Notes under the pieces: model-generated
What the model was told of the DNA's origin: nothing
Seen by the model: only the letters and a program-made list of their open reading frames with translations
Database searches by the model: none
Shown here: piece by piece, positions 53,480 to 61,310 of the stretch
Layout: the number at the start of each line of letters is the position of its first letter
Position numbering within the stretch: the first letter of the stretch is position 1
Translations under genes and position numbers: made by a program
Assembly: GCA_020633655.1 (NCBI GenBank)
Contig: JACKDF010000002.1
Location: 372,001 to 436,000 of the forward strand
Source of the DNA: Deferribacteres bacterium
Lineage (GTDB): Bacteria; Zhuqueibacterota; Zhuqueibacteria; Zhuqueibacterales; Geothermadaptataceae
DNA length: 64,000 nt
Direction of reading: 5' to 3'

Positions 53480-55087
53480 TTACACGACTGGTCCAGCGTT
53501 TTTAATCTCGTCACTAGTTTTGTCTTCGTATTTTTTAAAATTCTCGATGAACAGTCCCGCTAAATTGCGGGCTTTTTGATCATAAGCGTCTTTATCTTTC
53601 CAGGTGTTTTTCGGCATTAAAACTTCTGCTGGAACGCCGGCGCATGATTTCGGAACAGACAATCCAAAATACGGATCCTTTTCAAACTCCACATCTTTAA
53701 GAGTGCCCTGCAATGCAGCATTTAACAGCGCTCGGGTATATTTAATGGAAATGCGTTGTCCTTCGCCATAGGGCCCCCCAGTCCATCCAGTATTAACAAG
53801 CCAGCAAGTTGCATTGTGTTCGTTTATTTTTTGTCCCAAAAGCTCTGCATAGCGGCTCGGGTGGAGTGGCATAAATGGCGCACCAAAGCAGGTACTGAAT
53901 GTAGCCTGGGGTTCGGTAACACCACGCTCGGTTCCAGCGACTTTTGCGGTGTATCCAAGTAAAAACTGGTACATTGCCTGGCTTGGGGTCAATTTTGAAA
54001 TTGGTGGTAAAACACCGAATGCATCGGCTGTCAGGAAAATGATATTGTTTGGATGTCCGCCTTTACCCTCAATAACGATGTTGTCCAGGTGAGTAATTGG
54101 GTAAGAAGCGCGTGTGTTTTCTGTGAGTGTGTCGTCATCAAGATTGATGAAACGGCTATCGGGATCGACGACAACATTTTCCAGAATAGTGCCAAACATA
54201 CGGGTTGTTTTGTAGATAGCCGGTTCTGCTTCTTTTGACAACCGGATGACTTTTGCATAGCACCCTCCTTCAAAATTAAACACGCCATCCTCGCTCCATC
54301 CATGCTCATCGTCTCCAATGAGAGCTCTGTCCGGATCAGCAGAAAGGGTTGTTTTTCCGGTTCCGGATAAGCCAAAAAAGAGTGCGGTATCACCCTCTTT
54401 ACCAATATTGGCACTGCAGTGCATCGGAAGAACGTTTTGTTGTGGCAAATAATAATTCAAAACACTAAATATGGATTTTTTGATCTCACCACCATATTCG
54501 GTACCACCGATCAGCACTATTCTTTTTTTGAAGTTTACTAAAATAAATGTCTCCGAGTTGAGTGAATCAACATCCGGATCGCCTTTGAAACGGGCAACAT
54601 CGATCACGTTGAAAGCTGGTTCAAAACCATCAAGTTCATCATGTGCCGCAGGGAGGACGAACATATTGCGGGCGAATAAATTGTGCCAGGCCAGCTCCGT
54701 GATGATACGTACAGGCATTCGGTATTTTGCGTCTGTGCCGGCGTAGGCATCCAGGGCATAAACCTCCCGGTTTTGCAAATAGGCTTTAATCTTCTCAAAC
54801 ATGGCATCAAATTTAACCGGATCGTAAGATACATTGACCTTACCCCAATTAATTTTGCCTTCAGTTTCCTCATCTTTCACTATGAATTTATCATTCGGTG
54901 AGCGGCCGGTAAATTTTCCTGTACTGACGACCATCGGTCCGATGTGGGAAACCATGCCTTCTTTATTCGCCAGAATTCGTTCATACAATTCTGGTGTATG
55001 CAGATTCCAGTAGACATTCTTTAGGTTTTTTAAGTCGACAGATCGTATTAAATGATAGTGACGTTTTGGTTTCTTTGGGAATTTCAT
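53480..55087 (-). CDS. pckA: ATP-type phosphoenolpyruvate carboxykinase
   Basis: A 535-residue cytoplasmic enzyme. I start it at ATG 55087 (AAGGAG at 6 bases; MKFPKKPKRHY). It converts oxaloacetate plus ATP to phosphoenolpyruvate plus CO2, the entry step of gluconeogenesis. Motifs: FTGRSPNDKFIVKD (substrate binding), GLSGTGKTTLSADP (P-loop, about residue 245), GDDEHGW just after, FNFEGGCYAKVIRL (kinase-1a motif with the metal-binding aspartate), and TAKVAGTERGVTEPQ. The neighbours, on the same strand, are a biotin-dependent sodium-pumping decarboxylase and a biotin ligase, so both routes of oxaloacetate metabolism meet here. A perfect palindrome with a T-tract ends the transcript; hairpins lie upstream. 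Confidence 0.97.
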   Translation of the reverse strand: MKFPKKPKRHYHLIRSVDLKNLKNVYWNLHTPELYERILANKEGMVSHIGPMVVSTGKFTGRSPNDKFIVKDEETEGKINWGKVNVSYDPVKFDAMFEKIKAYLQNREVYALDAYAGTDAKYRMPVRIITELAWHNLFARNMFVLPAAHDELDGFEPAFNVIDVARFKGDPDVDSLNSETFILVNFKKRIVLIGGTEYGGEIKKSIFSVLNYYLPQQNVLPMHCSANIGKEGDTALFFGLSGTGKTTLSADPDRALIGDDEHGWSEDGVFNFEGGCYAKVIRLSKEAEPAIYKTTRMFGTILENVVVDPDSRFINLDDDTLTENTRASYPITHLDNIVIEGKGGHPNNIIFLTADAFGVLPPISKLTPSQAMYQFLLGYTAKVAGTERGVTEPQATFSTCFGAPFMPLHPSRYAELLGQKINEHNATCWLVNTGWTGGPYGEGQRISIKYTRALLNAALQGTLKDVEFEKDPYFGLSVPKSCAGVPAEVLMPKNTWKDKDAYDQKARNLAGLFIENFKKYEDKTSDEIKNAGPVV

Positions 55088-55194
55088 ATTTACTCCTTGT
55101 TTTTGTTGCATTAAGTAACCGGAAATGAATTGGAAGTTGCTTTATTCCTTGACGTTATAAAGAAGATAATTGAACTTCTTCCGGTTAAAACTTA

Positions 55195-55264
55195 TAACTC
55201 CGCTTTCAATGTAGGCTCTCCAGCTACTATCGGAGTTAGACCGGTCGCTTATAAAGCGACCGGT
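55195..55264. repeat. Two hairpins upstream of the PEPCK gene
   Basis: First: TAACTCCG / CGGAGTTA flanking a roughly 28-base loop containing GTAG...CTAC. Second: ACCGGTCGCTT/AAGCGACCGGT, a perfect 11-bp stem around ATA (55240-55264). They sit about 110-180 bases upstream of the start codon, in the 5' interval of the minus-strand gene. Function unknown: either leader structure or REP-type repeat. The remainder of the 55088-55446 interval holds nothing further that I can recognise. Confidence 0.65.
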
Positions 55265-55446
55265 ACTAAATTTTAATAAATTTATGGCTGATTTAAAAAT
55301 TAATTACACGAAATTTTTATATCCCCTGGTTCTTTGGCAGGAACGTACATGCGGGGTGGTTGAATCGGTGTTTTGTAACTTCTCTTTTCTTAATTTTACC
55401 AAAAGTCGTGCTCTTAAAATTCAATTTTGTGCTTCAATCTATACAA

Positions 55447-55758
55447 TTATGGTCTGATTGGATCCGGAGACAAAGGCGACGGTCCCCAGATTTGCACATC
55501 CAAATGGGTGACATGCTGCCGGAAATCTGCAGTTAATTTTTGAAACTCTGTTTGTTGTGCAAATGCTGCCCAGTGTGCCAGACTTTTCCAAACAGAGGTT
55601 CGACGTACATGTGGACTACCTAACATATTTCTGTTTGCATGAAACTCAATAAATCCATCGGCTTGTACCATCATCGCTGTCGCTTTGCGTGCCACTTTTG
55701 TGTATTCGTTCATATCTAAATTCGGATGAAAATCGTAGGTAAAAGTTACTTCAACCAT
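55447..55758 (-). CDS. ABM-domain (antibiotic biosynthesis monooxygenase-like) protein
   Basis: A 103-residue protein; ATG 55758 has AGGAG upstream (the longer open frame overlaps the next gene and is rejected). VEVTFTYDFHP, then an ARKATAMMVQADGFIEFHANRN helix-strand pair, and VWKSLAHWAAFAQQTEFQKLTADF fit the dimeric alpha/beta-barrel of ABM proteins such as HmoA or YgiN, where H/W residues bind ligand. These proteins handle haem, quinones or small aromatic substrates; the specific role is unknown. It starts 31 bases downstream of the beta-subunit stop, so may be co-transcribed with the sodium-pump genes. Confidence 0.72.
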   Translation of the reverse strand: MVEVTFTYDFHPNLDMNEYTKVARKATAMMVQADGFIEFHANRNMLGSPHVRRTSVWKSLAHWAAFAQQTEFQKLTADFRQHVTHLDVQIWGPSPLSPDPIRP

Positions 55759-55789
55759 ATAAAATCTCCTGTGTGAATAATGACTCCAA

Positions 55790-56911
55790 TTATTGCAACA
55801 ACGATAGAAAGACACCGGCGGCCACCGCAGAACCAATCACTCCGGCAACATTTGGTCCCATAGCAGCCATTAATGGATTAACCCTGCCGTTGGTTTCAGT
55901 CGAGACAAAAGTCTGAACAACTCGTGCCGCCATTGGAACAGCAGAAACACCGGCTGCACCAATGCATGGATTGATTTTGTTGGTGAGAAATATATTGATG
56001 AATTTCGCAAACAAGATTCCCCCGATTGTGCTGAAGGAGAATGCAAATGCACCAAGAATAAGAATCATAATCGTCTGGGCTGTCAAAAACTGACTCGCTT
56101 CCATCGTGGCACCGACGGTGAGACCGAGGAAAATGGTAACGATATCAATCAACGGCCCACCGGCTGTTTTTTTCAATCGATCAGTGACACCACTTTCGCG
56201 GAGCAAATTGCCAAACATCAGCATTCCGATGAGGGGTGCACTCGAAGGAATGGCAAGGGAGGCGATTGCGCCGGTAATAATAGGGAAGAGAATCACCGCG
56301 GTTTTAGAAACTTTTTTTGCCTGTGGCATTTCTATGGCGCGTTCTTTTTTTGTTGTCAGCATCCTGAGAATTGGTGGCTGAATGATTGGTACCAAAGACA
56401 TGTAACTGTAAGCCGCCAATGCTACCGGGCCAAGCAGATGCGGCGCAAGTTTGCTCGCCAGAAAAATCGATGTTGGGCCATCTGCACCACCGATAATGCC
56501 AATAGCAGCAGCCTCATTGACGGTAAATCCGAAAATATAAGCTGCACCAAGCGCTGCCACAAAAATTCCCAATTGTGCTGCAGCGCCTAATAAAAATGTC
56601 AAAGGTCGGCCAAGCAAAGGGCGAAAATCGGTCAAGACGCCAACACCGAGAAAGATAACTGGCGGCATTAACTCTGTTTTAATTCCCATTTTGTAAATGA
56701 GACCGATGATACCTTCATTGTTTGAACTCATTTCCGCAAGGGGCAAGTTGGCCACCAGAATACCAAATCCAATTGGAATAAGTAAGAGCGGTTCATATTC
56801 TTTGGTTATGGCCAGATAGATAAGTACACCTGAAATGATGAACATGACCCAGTGTCCCCAATACATGTGCACAAATCCGGACTGGCGTAAAATTTCATAA
56901 AAAGCATTCAT
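55790..56911 (-). CDS. Sodium-translocating decarboxylase, beta subunit
   Basis: A 373-residue integral membrane protein of the OadB/GcdB/MmdB family, which couples decarboxylation of carboxybiotin to sodium export. Motifs: the opening LRQSGFVHMYWGHWVMFIISGVLIYLAI, YEPLLLIPIGFGILVANLP, GVGVLTDFRPLL, the aspartate-bearing GIIGGADGPTSIF (a sodium/carboxybiotin site) and the C-terminal GAAGVSAVPMAARVVQ and PLMAAMGPNVAGVIGSAVAAG. All nine or so helices are intact. It follows the alpha subunit gene after 10 bases; together with the gamma subunit further upstream this is a complete pump. The partner gene encodes the biotin-carrying alpha subunit. Confidence 0.93.
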   Translation of the reverse strand: MNAFYEILRQSGFVHMYWGHWVMFIISGVLIYLAITKEYEPLLLIPIGFGILVANLPLAEMSSNNEGIIGLIYKMGIKTELMPPVIFLGVGVLTDFRPLLGRPLTFLLGAAAQLGIFVAALGAAYIFGFTVNEAAAIGIIGGADGPTSIFLASKLAPHLLGPVALAAYSYMSLVPIIQPPILRMLTTKKERAIEMPQAKKVSKTAVILFPIITGAIASLAIPSSAPLIGMLMFGNLLRESGVTDRLKKTAGGPLIDIVTIFLGLTVGATMEASQFLTAQTIMILILGAFAFSFSTIGGILFAKFINIFLTNKINPCIGAAGVSAVPMAARVVQTFVSTETNGRVNPLMAAMGPNVAGVIGSAVAAGVFLSLLQ

Positions 56912-56921
56912 GATTTGACCT

Positions 56922-58760
56922 TTATGCGACTGTGATTACAGGTTGGGAAGAGTCAATTTCATCACCAATTGCAACGTTCACAGTGAGCACTGTACCGGCG
57001 ATTTGCGATTTAATATCATGTTTGGCTTTCATGGCTTCAATTTCAGCAACGACCTGACCTTCCGTAATCATGTCTCCTACTTTTACCAGAACATTGACGA
57101 CATCAACTTTGCCTGCAAAGGTCGAATACACGGGTTTTCCTTCTTCAGTAGCTTTGTTGGCAGAGGCTGACTTTGCGGCATTTTTGTTTGCGCCATTCAT
57201 GGGTTCCAGTGTCACGACGAATGTTCGGACTTTGCCTTTTTCTTCGACAGTACACCGTGTCGAAACAGGTCCCTGGGAAACGGCAGGTGCAGTCGCAGTA
57301 ACCACTTCTTTCTCTGCCACTGGTTCTTCTTTTTTCTTGAGTGGGATATCAATTTTGCCTTTGCCAGTCAGCAATCGTACCCCTTCGTTGATCTCAATTT
57401 TTTTGCCTGGGACCATCGCCGCCAAAACGAGAAATGTATTCACATCATTGACCTCGATATTGCGCTCACGCAGGGCCTCCTGGGCTGCCGCGATATTGTT
57501 TGGGGCGGCTTTAAGAGGATCGCCTTCAAAAACTGGCAATTCGAGTTGTTTTGATGCAGCTTCAATGACCACCGGATCTGGTGGCAATGGCGTTTTACCG
57601 AAATAGCCGAGCACTGCACGTCCATAGCCCGCATCTATTTTTTCCCAACGGCCATACATGACATTATTGAATGCCTGTAACCAATATTGCTGGCTACCTG
57701 GTGTCACGCTTGTCCATGCACCGCCAGCCTCCACAACGACCGGGAATTCGGCCAATACTTCACTGTATTTGTGCAAAATGCCGGCTTTTACCATCATGTG
57801 AACGTTGGGCCCGATGGCGCCGCCTGGCATTGGAAAACCGAGTACGCGGGCATCTGCAGTTGTGGTTGTGGGATTGAAACTGTAGTCTTTTAGGCCTTCA
57901 TTCAGTAATTCTTCGATAACCTGTACTTTTGAGACATCAACATCCAAAGAATATCCGGTGCCCTTCAGTGCGTGTGCCATCGAGCGAATATCCGGCTGTA
58001 CTGTTCCGCTGGCCATTGGGCGAATTGAAACGTCCACGCCATCGACACCGGCATCGATTCCCGCCATGTAACAGGCAACTGCCATGCTCGCTGTATCATG
58101 TGTGTGTTGCCAGAGCGGCATTTCCGGCGGCATAATTTTTTTCAAGCCTTTTGCAGTGTCGTAAATCGTTTTGGGATCCGTCGTGCCACTGGCATCTTTC
58201 AAGCAGATGCTGTCTATTTTCATCCCGCTGTCCAGAAGGCGTTTTCCAATATTGATATAAAATTCAGCTGTATGCACTTTGTCTGATTTAAAGGGCAGTC
58301 CCATAATCGCAATACATACCTGGTGGTGCATCCCTGAGTCAATGATTGGCTGACCGGTTTTAATCAGATTTTCAACATCGTTCATATAGTCGAAATTTCG
58401 GTCATAAGTGGTGCCAAATTGTTTCATAAGCTTGGCTTGTAATGTCAGACTTTCCAGCGATTGGGTCGTTAAGGTGACGCCGGAGACACTGCGTGTTAAA
58501 ATCTGTAAATCGATATCGGATCCGACAGTTTCTTTAATTTTCTGCATGTCGTCAAAGGGATTTTCCCCAAGATAAAAATAGGGTGCCTGATAACGTGCTC
58601 CGCCACCAAATTCAAAATGTCGAAAGCCGGCTTCTACGGATGCTTTCATTGCAGGTAAAAAGTCATTAATTCGAACCTTGCCTCCAAAAGAACTTTGTAA
58701 TCCATCCCGAAAGGGGGTAAACATAACTCGTATCGTTTTGGGTGTTTTTGTGTAAATCAT
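56922..58760 (-). CDS. Biotin-dependent decarboxylase, alpha subunit (oxaloacetate-decarboxylase-like)
   Basis: A 612-residue two-part protein. Residues about 1-300 are the carboxyltransferase TIM barrel: TPFRDGLQSS (catalytic/metal D in RDGxQS), RNFDYMND, SICLKDASGTTDP (K is the carbamylated lysine) and LWQHTHDTASMAV (metal histidines). A conserved carboxylase C-terminal region follows (about 300-460), then a proline/alanine-rich linker and a biotinyl domain, with the acceptor in EIEAMKAKHDI (K at about 577; usually AMKM, here AMKA) and the lipoyl-like end. It forms the carboxytransferase arm of the sodium pump; most likely substrate is oxaloacetate, but the N-terminal barrel is divergent (FTPFRD not TLRD; TRSVS for LRGxN), so glutaconyl- or methylmalonyl-type or other substrates are possible. 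Confidence 0.88.
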   Translation of the reverse strand: MIYTKTPKTIRVMFTPFRDGLQSSFGGKVRINDFLPAMKASVEAGFRHFEFGGGARYQAPYFYLGENPFDDMQKIKETVGSDIDLQILTRSVSGVTLTTQSLESLTLQAKLMKQFGTTYDRNFDYMNDVENLIKTGQPIIDSGMHHQVCIAIMGLPFKSDKVHTAEFYINIGKRLLDSGMKIDSICLKDASGTTDPKTIYDTAKGLKKIMPPEMPLWQHTHDTASMAVACYMAGIDAGVDGVDVSIRPMASGTVQPDIRSMAHALKGTGYSLDVDVSKVQVIEELLNEGLKDYSFNPTTTTADARVLGFPMPGGAIGPNVHMMVKAGILHKYSEVLAEFPVVVEAGGAWTSVTPGSQQYWLQAFNNVMYGRWEKIDAGYGRAVLGYFGKTPLPPDPVVIEAASKQLELPVFEGDPLKAAPNNIAAAQEALRERNIEVNDVNTFLVLAAMVPGKKIEINEGVRLLTGKGKIDIPLKKKEEPVAEKEVVTATAPAVSQGPVSTRCTVEEKGKVRTFVVTLEPMNGANKNAAKSASANKATEEGKPVYSTFAGKVDVVNVLVKVGDMITEGQVVAEIEAMKAKHDIKSQIAGTVLTVNVAIGDEIDSSQPVITVA

Positions 58761-58969
58761 TTCACTTCCTCTATTTTTGTGATTCTCTTATCAGGGTATA
58801 TTGCAGAGTGCACCGATGCAATAGCCGAATAGACAGCCAGGTCATCACCCGTTCCCTTTTCAGGAAAAAAATTAATTATCAACTGCATGACAACAGCCAG
58901 AGCGGAAAGAATAATAAAAACGATAGTAAAAGCAGACAAACTGATCGAAATTAGATCTGGACTTTGCAT
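58757..58969 (-). CDS. Sodium-translocating decarboxylase, gamma subunit
   Basis: A 70-residue protein with one membrane helix (ISLSAFTIVFIILSALAVVMQLI) and a charged C-terminal tail (DKRITKIEEVK), the plan of OadG/MmdD-type gamma subunits that tie the alpha subunit to the membrane. Its stop overlaps the alpha subunit start by 4 bases (ATGA), so translation is coupled. GGATATTC precedes its ATG. It completes the alpha-beta-gamma set. The biotin ligase gene follows upstream at 20 bases. Confidence 0.85.
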   Translation of the reverse strand: MQSPDLISISLSAFTIVFIILSALAVVMQLIINFFPEKGTGDDLAVYSAIASVHSAIYPDKRITKIEEVK

Positions 58970-58988
58970 AGAATATCCTCAACAAACA

Positions 58989-59924
58989 TTAATTATTTAG
59001 CACCACACGACCCCGAATAACCGGTTGATGGTGGTTTTCCAGGAACAGTTCCAGATTTTCACCTATAGAACGTACAATACCTTCTGTCACTTTTTTTGAT
59101 CGGTCGTTAATCGGATCAGATAAAACAGTAATTTTTCTTCCAACGATAGCGGAACGTTGCCGGTATATTTCAAGCAAATCGAAATAGCGGCCTTTCAATA
59201 TATGTTTATAATTAACGGAAAATTTTGCTAGAAATTTTTCCAAAAATTCCCCGAGCGTTATTTCATTTCCCTGTTGCGTGTAAGAATTCAAACAATCTGC
59301 TTGTGCAACAACCAAATCTGCCACGGCGGGTGGTTTCGTTTCCACATTAATGCCGATCCCCGAGATTACACCGGTTACAGTCTCCCCGGATACCTGAGTT
59401 TGTGTTAGTGCGCCCGCGATTTTTGCCCCATCAATAAGTACATCGTTGACCCATTTAATTGCAGCTTTACTAAGAACATACGAACACTCATCGACGGCCT
59501 GGAGAACGGATACGACAGGTAAAATTGCAAATCCAAGATTAAAATGTCCTACTTTTTGTGCTGGATTGAGATAGGTGGACAAATGGATGTTGCCTGCAAC
59601 AGTAACCCAGTTCCTATCGCGTTGTCCCTTAAAATTTGTCCCTTTTTCAGCCAGACATAAGATTCCGTGTTTGGCTGCTGCATGTTTTTTAAAATACTTT
59701 TTCAGGACTTCGAATTGTGAATCTTCGCTGTGCTCGGTTACGAAGGCGTAGTGCCAGAGCGGATCGAACTGGATTTCACCTATGTAAAGCGGGCTGCGGC
59801 GATAAAGTTCAATTAAAAGTCCTGTGTGCTCGATTTTATTTGGCGTTGCTGCGAGTCTTTTCCATCCGGCTATGGTGCCAAAACTTTTTTCTGCGAATCG
59901 AATTGAATCAGTAATAATAATCAT
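58989..59924 (-). CDS. birA: Biotin protein ligase
   Basis: A 311-residue enzyme that attaches biotin to a lysine of a carrier domain. It has the class I catalytic fold: FKGQRDRNWVTVAGNIHLSTYL (GRGRxGR.W..P.GN region, degenerate), AIKWVNDVLIDGAKIAGAL (KWPND...KxxGxL lysine motif) and GVISGIGINVETKPP (GIGINVN motif). No N-terminal DNA-binding helix-turn-helix is seen, but there is a long N-terminal section (about 75 residues) unlike the standard ligase. Its target is probably the biotinyl domain of the alpha subunit encoded next to it; the genes are 20 bases apart on the same strand. BirA-like repression cannot be seen here. Confidence 0.86.
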   Translation of the reverse strand: MIIITDSIRFAEKSFGTIAGWKRLAATPNKIEHTGLLIELYRRSPLYIGEIQFDPLWHYAFVTEHSEDSQFEVLKKYFKKHAAAKHGILCLAEKGTNFKGQRDRNWVTVAGNIHLSTYLNPAQKVGHFNLGFAILPVVSVLQAVDECSYVLSKAAIKWVNDVLIDGAKIAGALTQTQVSGETVTGVISGIGINVETKPPAVADLVVAQADCLNSYTQQGNEITLGEFLEKFLAKFSVNYKHILKGRYFDLLEIYRQRSAIVGRKITVLSDPINDRSKKVTEGIVRSIGENLELFLENHHQPVIRGRVVLNN

Positions 59925-60023
59925 ATTTAGAATGTTTCATTGCTGTATCGGTATTTGACTTTGTACGCCGATACGAAGACAATCACTTAAAATGCATTAG
60001 TTAAAATAAATGGCTATTCGTTT

Positions 60024-60575
60024 CTAAACTGGTTTTGTTTTGAATCCAAAAATACTGCCGCAAAGCCCTCCTATAATATGCGCAAATTGAGAAATATTAT
60101 CATGCGATAATGCATTCACAAATTCCTGACCTAAAAAGAGAACAATGATCAAAATGAACGTTAGAGGAATTTCTCCTTCGCGGAAATTAGAAAAACTGGC
60201 GAGAAGAATCATCATAAAAACAACGCCGCTTGCTCCTAATAGTCCTGCATTAAAGAAAAAAATATTAAGCACGCCTGTGACGAGTGCTGTGATAAGGACG
60301 AAAATGAAAAGGCGTTTTGTGCCATATTTTTCTTCGAGAATTGGCCCCAGCAAAAGAATGAAAACAAAATTGCTCATTAAATGGGCTGCATTAACATGGC
60401 CACAGATATGGGATACAAGTCGAAACCATGCTACCGGATTATGAAAAGACATATCAGGATAGACAGTGAACAAACCTGGAATTAAAGCAGAGCCCGTCAA
60501 ACGGTCGGCGATCAGAATAGATACACAGATCAGTGTATAGGATAAAACGAAAGGTGCGTTGTAAGTGATTCTCAT
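60024..60575 (-). CDS. Rhomboid-family intramembrane serine protease
   Basis: A 183-residue protein with six hydrophobic helices. The catalytic motifs are present: GASGVVF (GxSG serine, about residue 113) in NAGLLGASGVVFMMIL, and the last-helix histidine in QFAHIIGGLCGSIFG. The second-helix block HVNAAHLMSNFVFILLLGP (H..N oxyanion/base region) is also typical. A rhomboid cleaves other membrane proteins in the plane of the membrane; its substrate is unknown. ATG 60575 has a weak ribosome site. It lies 99 bases before the biotin ligase in the direction of transcription. Shorter than many, it is the minimal six-helix form. Confidence 0.93.
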   Translation of the reverse strand: MRITYNAPFVLSYTLICVSILIADRLTGSALIPGLFTVYPDMSFHNPVAWFRLVSHICGHVNAAHLMSNFVFILLLGPILEEKYGTKRLFIFVLITALVTGVLNIFFFNAGLLGASGVVFMMILLASFSNFREGEIPLTFILIIVLFLGQEFVNALSHDNISQFAHIIGGLCGSIFGFKTKPV

Positions 60576-60910
60576 AATAATTACTTATATGAATTTCTTG
60601 ATTTCCAGCCTTTGCAAGTTTATCCCCACGCGTATTTTGGCTCATTTGACGATATTAAATAATTTAATCTATTCATATAAAATTCCAACTTAAAAAAAAT
60701 AAGGTAGAGGGGAAAATTAAATTAGAAATATTTTCAAAAAAGATTAGAAAATATTTTTATAGAATTGAATTCAAAACAGAAAATAAAAGTTGGATGAAGT
60801 AAACACAGCTTCCAAATCATCGAGGAAATAGCAAGAGAGAAGAACAGAGGCCGGTGCGTATGGCCACCTTGAAAAATGCAGGAAGATACTGTGTGGGTAT
60901 TTTGCAATAA
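60576..60910. other. AT-rich gene-free interval
   Basis: About 335 AT-rich bases upstream of the rhomboid gene. No gene, repeat family member or clear promoter was recognised. The right side leads to the terminator of the small protein gene. Confidence 0.5.
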
Positions 60911-60937
60911 AAAAGCCGATCCAATTGATCGGCTTTT
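60911..60937 (-). terminator. Rho-independent terminator
   Basis: On the minus strand: GCCGATC-AATTG-GATCGGC with six following T. It lies 43 bases after the stop codon of the small 69-residue protein gene. Confidence 0.9.
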
Positions 60938-60980
60938 GCATTTCTTTATTGACGCTGAGACCAGGAAATTCTAAAAACTT

Positions 60981-61190
60981 CTATGCGGAGATATCTATTT
61001 TCAAACCTTTGCCGTCTTCCTGAGCGGGCGCGGCTTTGTTTGATTTTAACTGTGTTTCATTTTGCTCCTCCGGATTCTTTGATGCGTGCTGTATCGATTG
61101 CTGCTGCGAAGTTTTGCCTGCGGCTTGTAGAGAATTCGTACCGCTCATATATTGTAATTGGCTCACGGCTTGCGCACCATTTATATTCAT
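60981..61190 (-). CDS. Small glutamine- and serine-rich protein
   Basis: A 69-residue protein, with AAAGGAG before its ATG and an independent terminator after, so it is probably a real, separately transcribed gene. The sequence is low in hydrophobics, rich in Q, S, A and K, with the motif NINGAQAVSQLQYMSG near the start and KIDISA at the end. It recalls small putative motility proteins of the YjfB-like group, though that match is weak. Nothing else in the region hints at its role. Possibly intrinsically disordered. Confidence 0.6.
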   Translation of the reverse strand: MNINGAQAVSQLQYMSGTNSLQAAGKTSQQQSIQHASKNPEEQNETQLKSNKAAPAQEDGKGLKIDISA

Positions 61191-61310
61191 AGTTTGAGTC
61201 TCCTTTGCGTTTAATCATCCTGTTAAAATTCTATGAAAAACATTGCTCAAACTATCGTCACTTGTATTGCATTTTTGAAGCAAATATTCAATTAAAAAAT
61301 TTGAAATGAC

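Noticed and set aside
55195..55264. tRNA-like fold
   Set aside because: Two stems are present but no acceptor stem, T-loop sequence or anticodon arm can be drawn; it reads as two simple hairpins.
57070..57606. 178-codon plus-strand frame within the biotin-dependent alpha subunit gene
   Set aside because: Opposite to the biotin-domain linker, low-complexity composition, no start site.
60983..61192. 69-codon plus-strand frame opposite the small protein
   Set aside because: The minus-strand frame has the ribosome site and the terminator; the plus-strand frame has neither.
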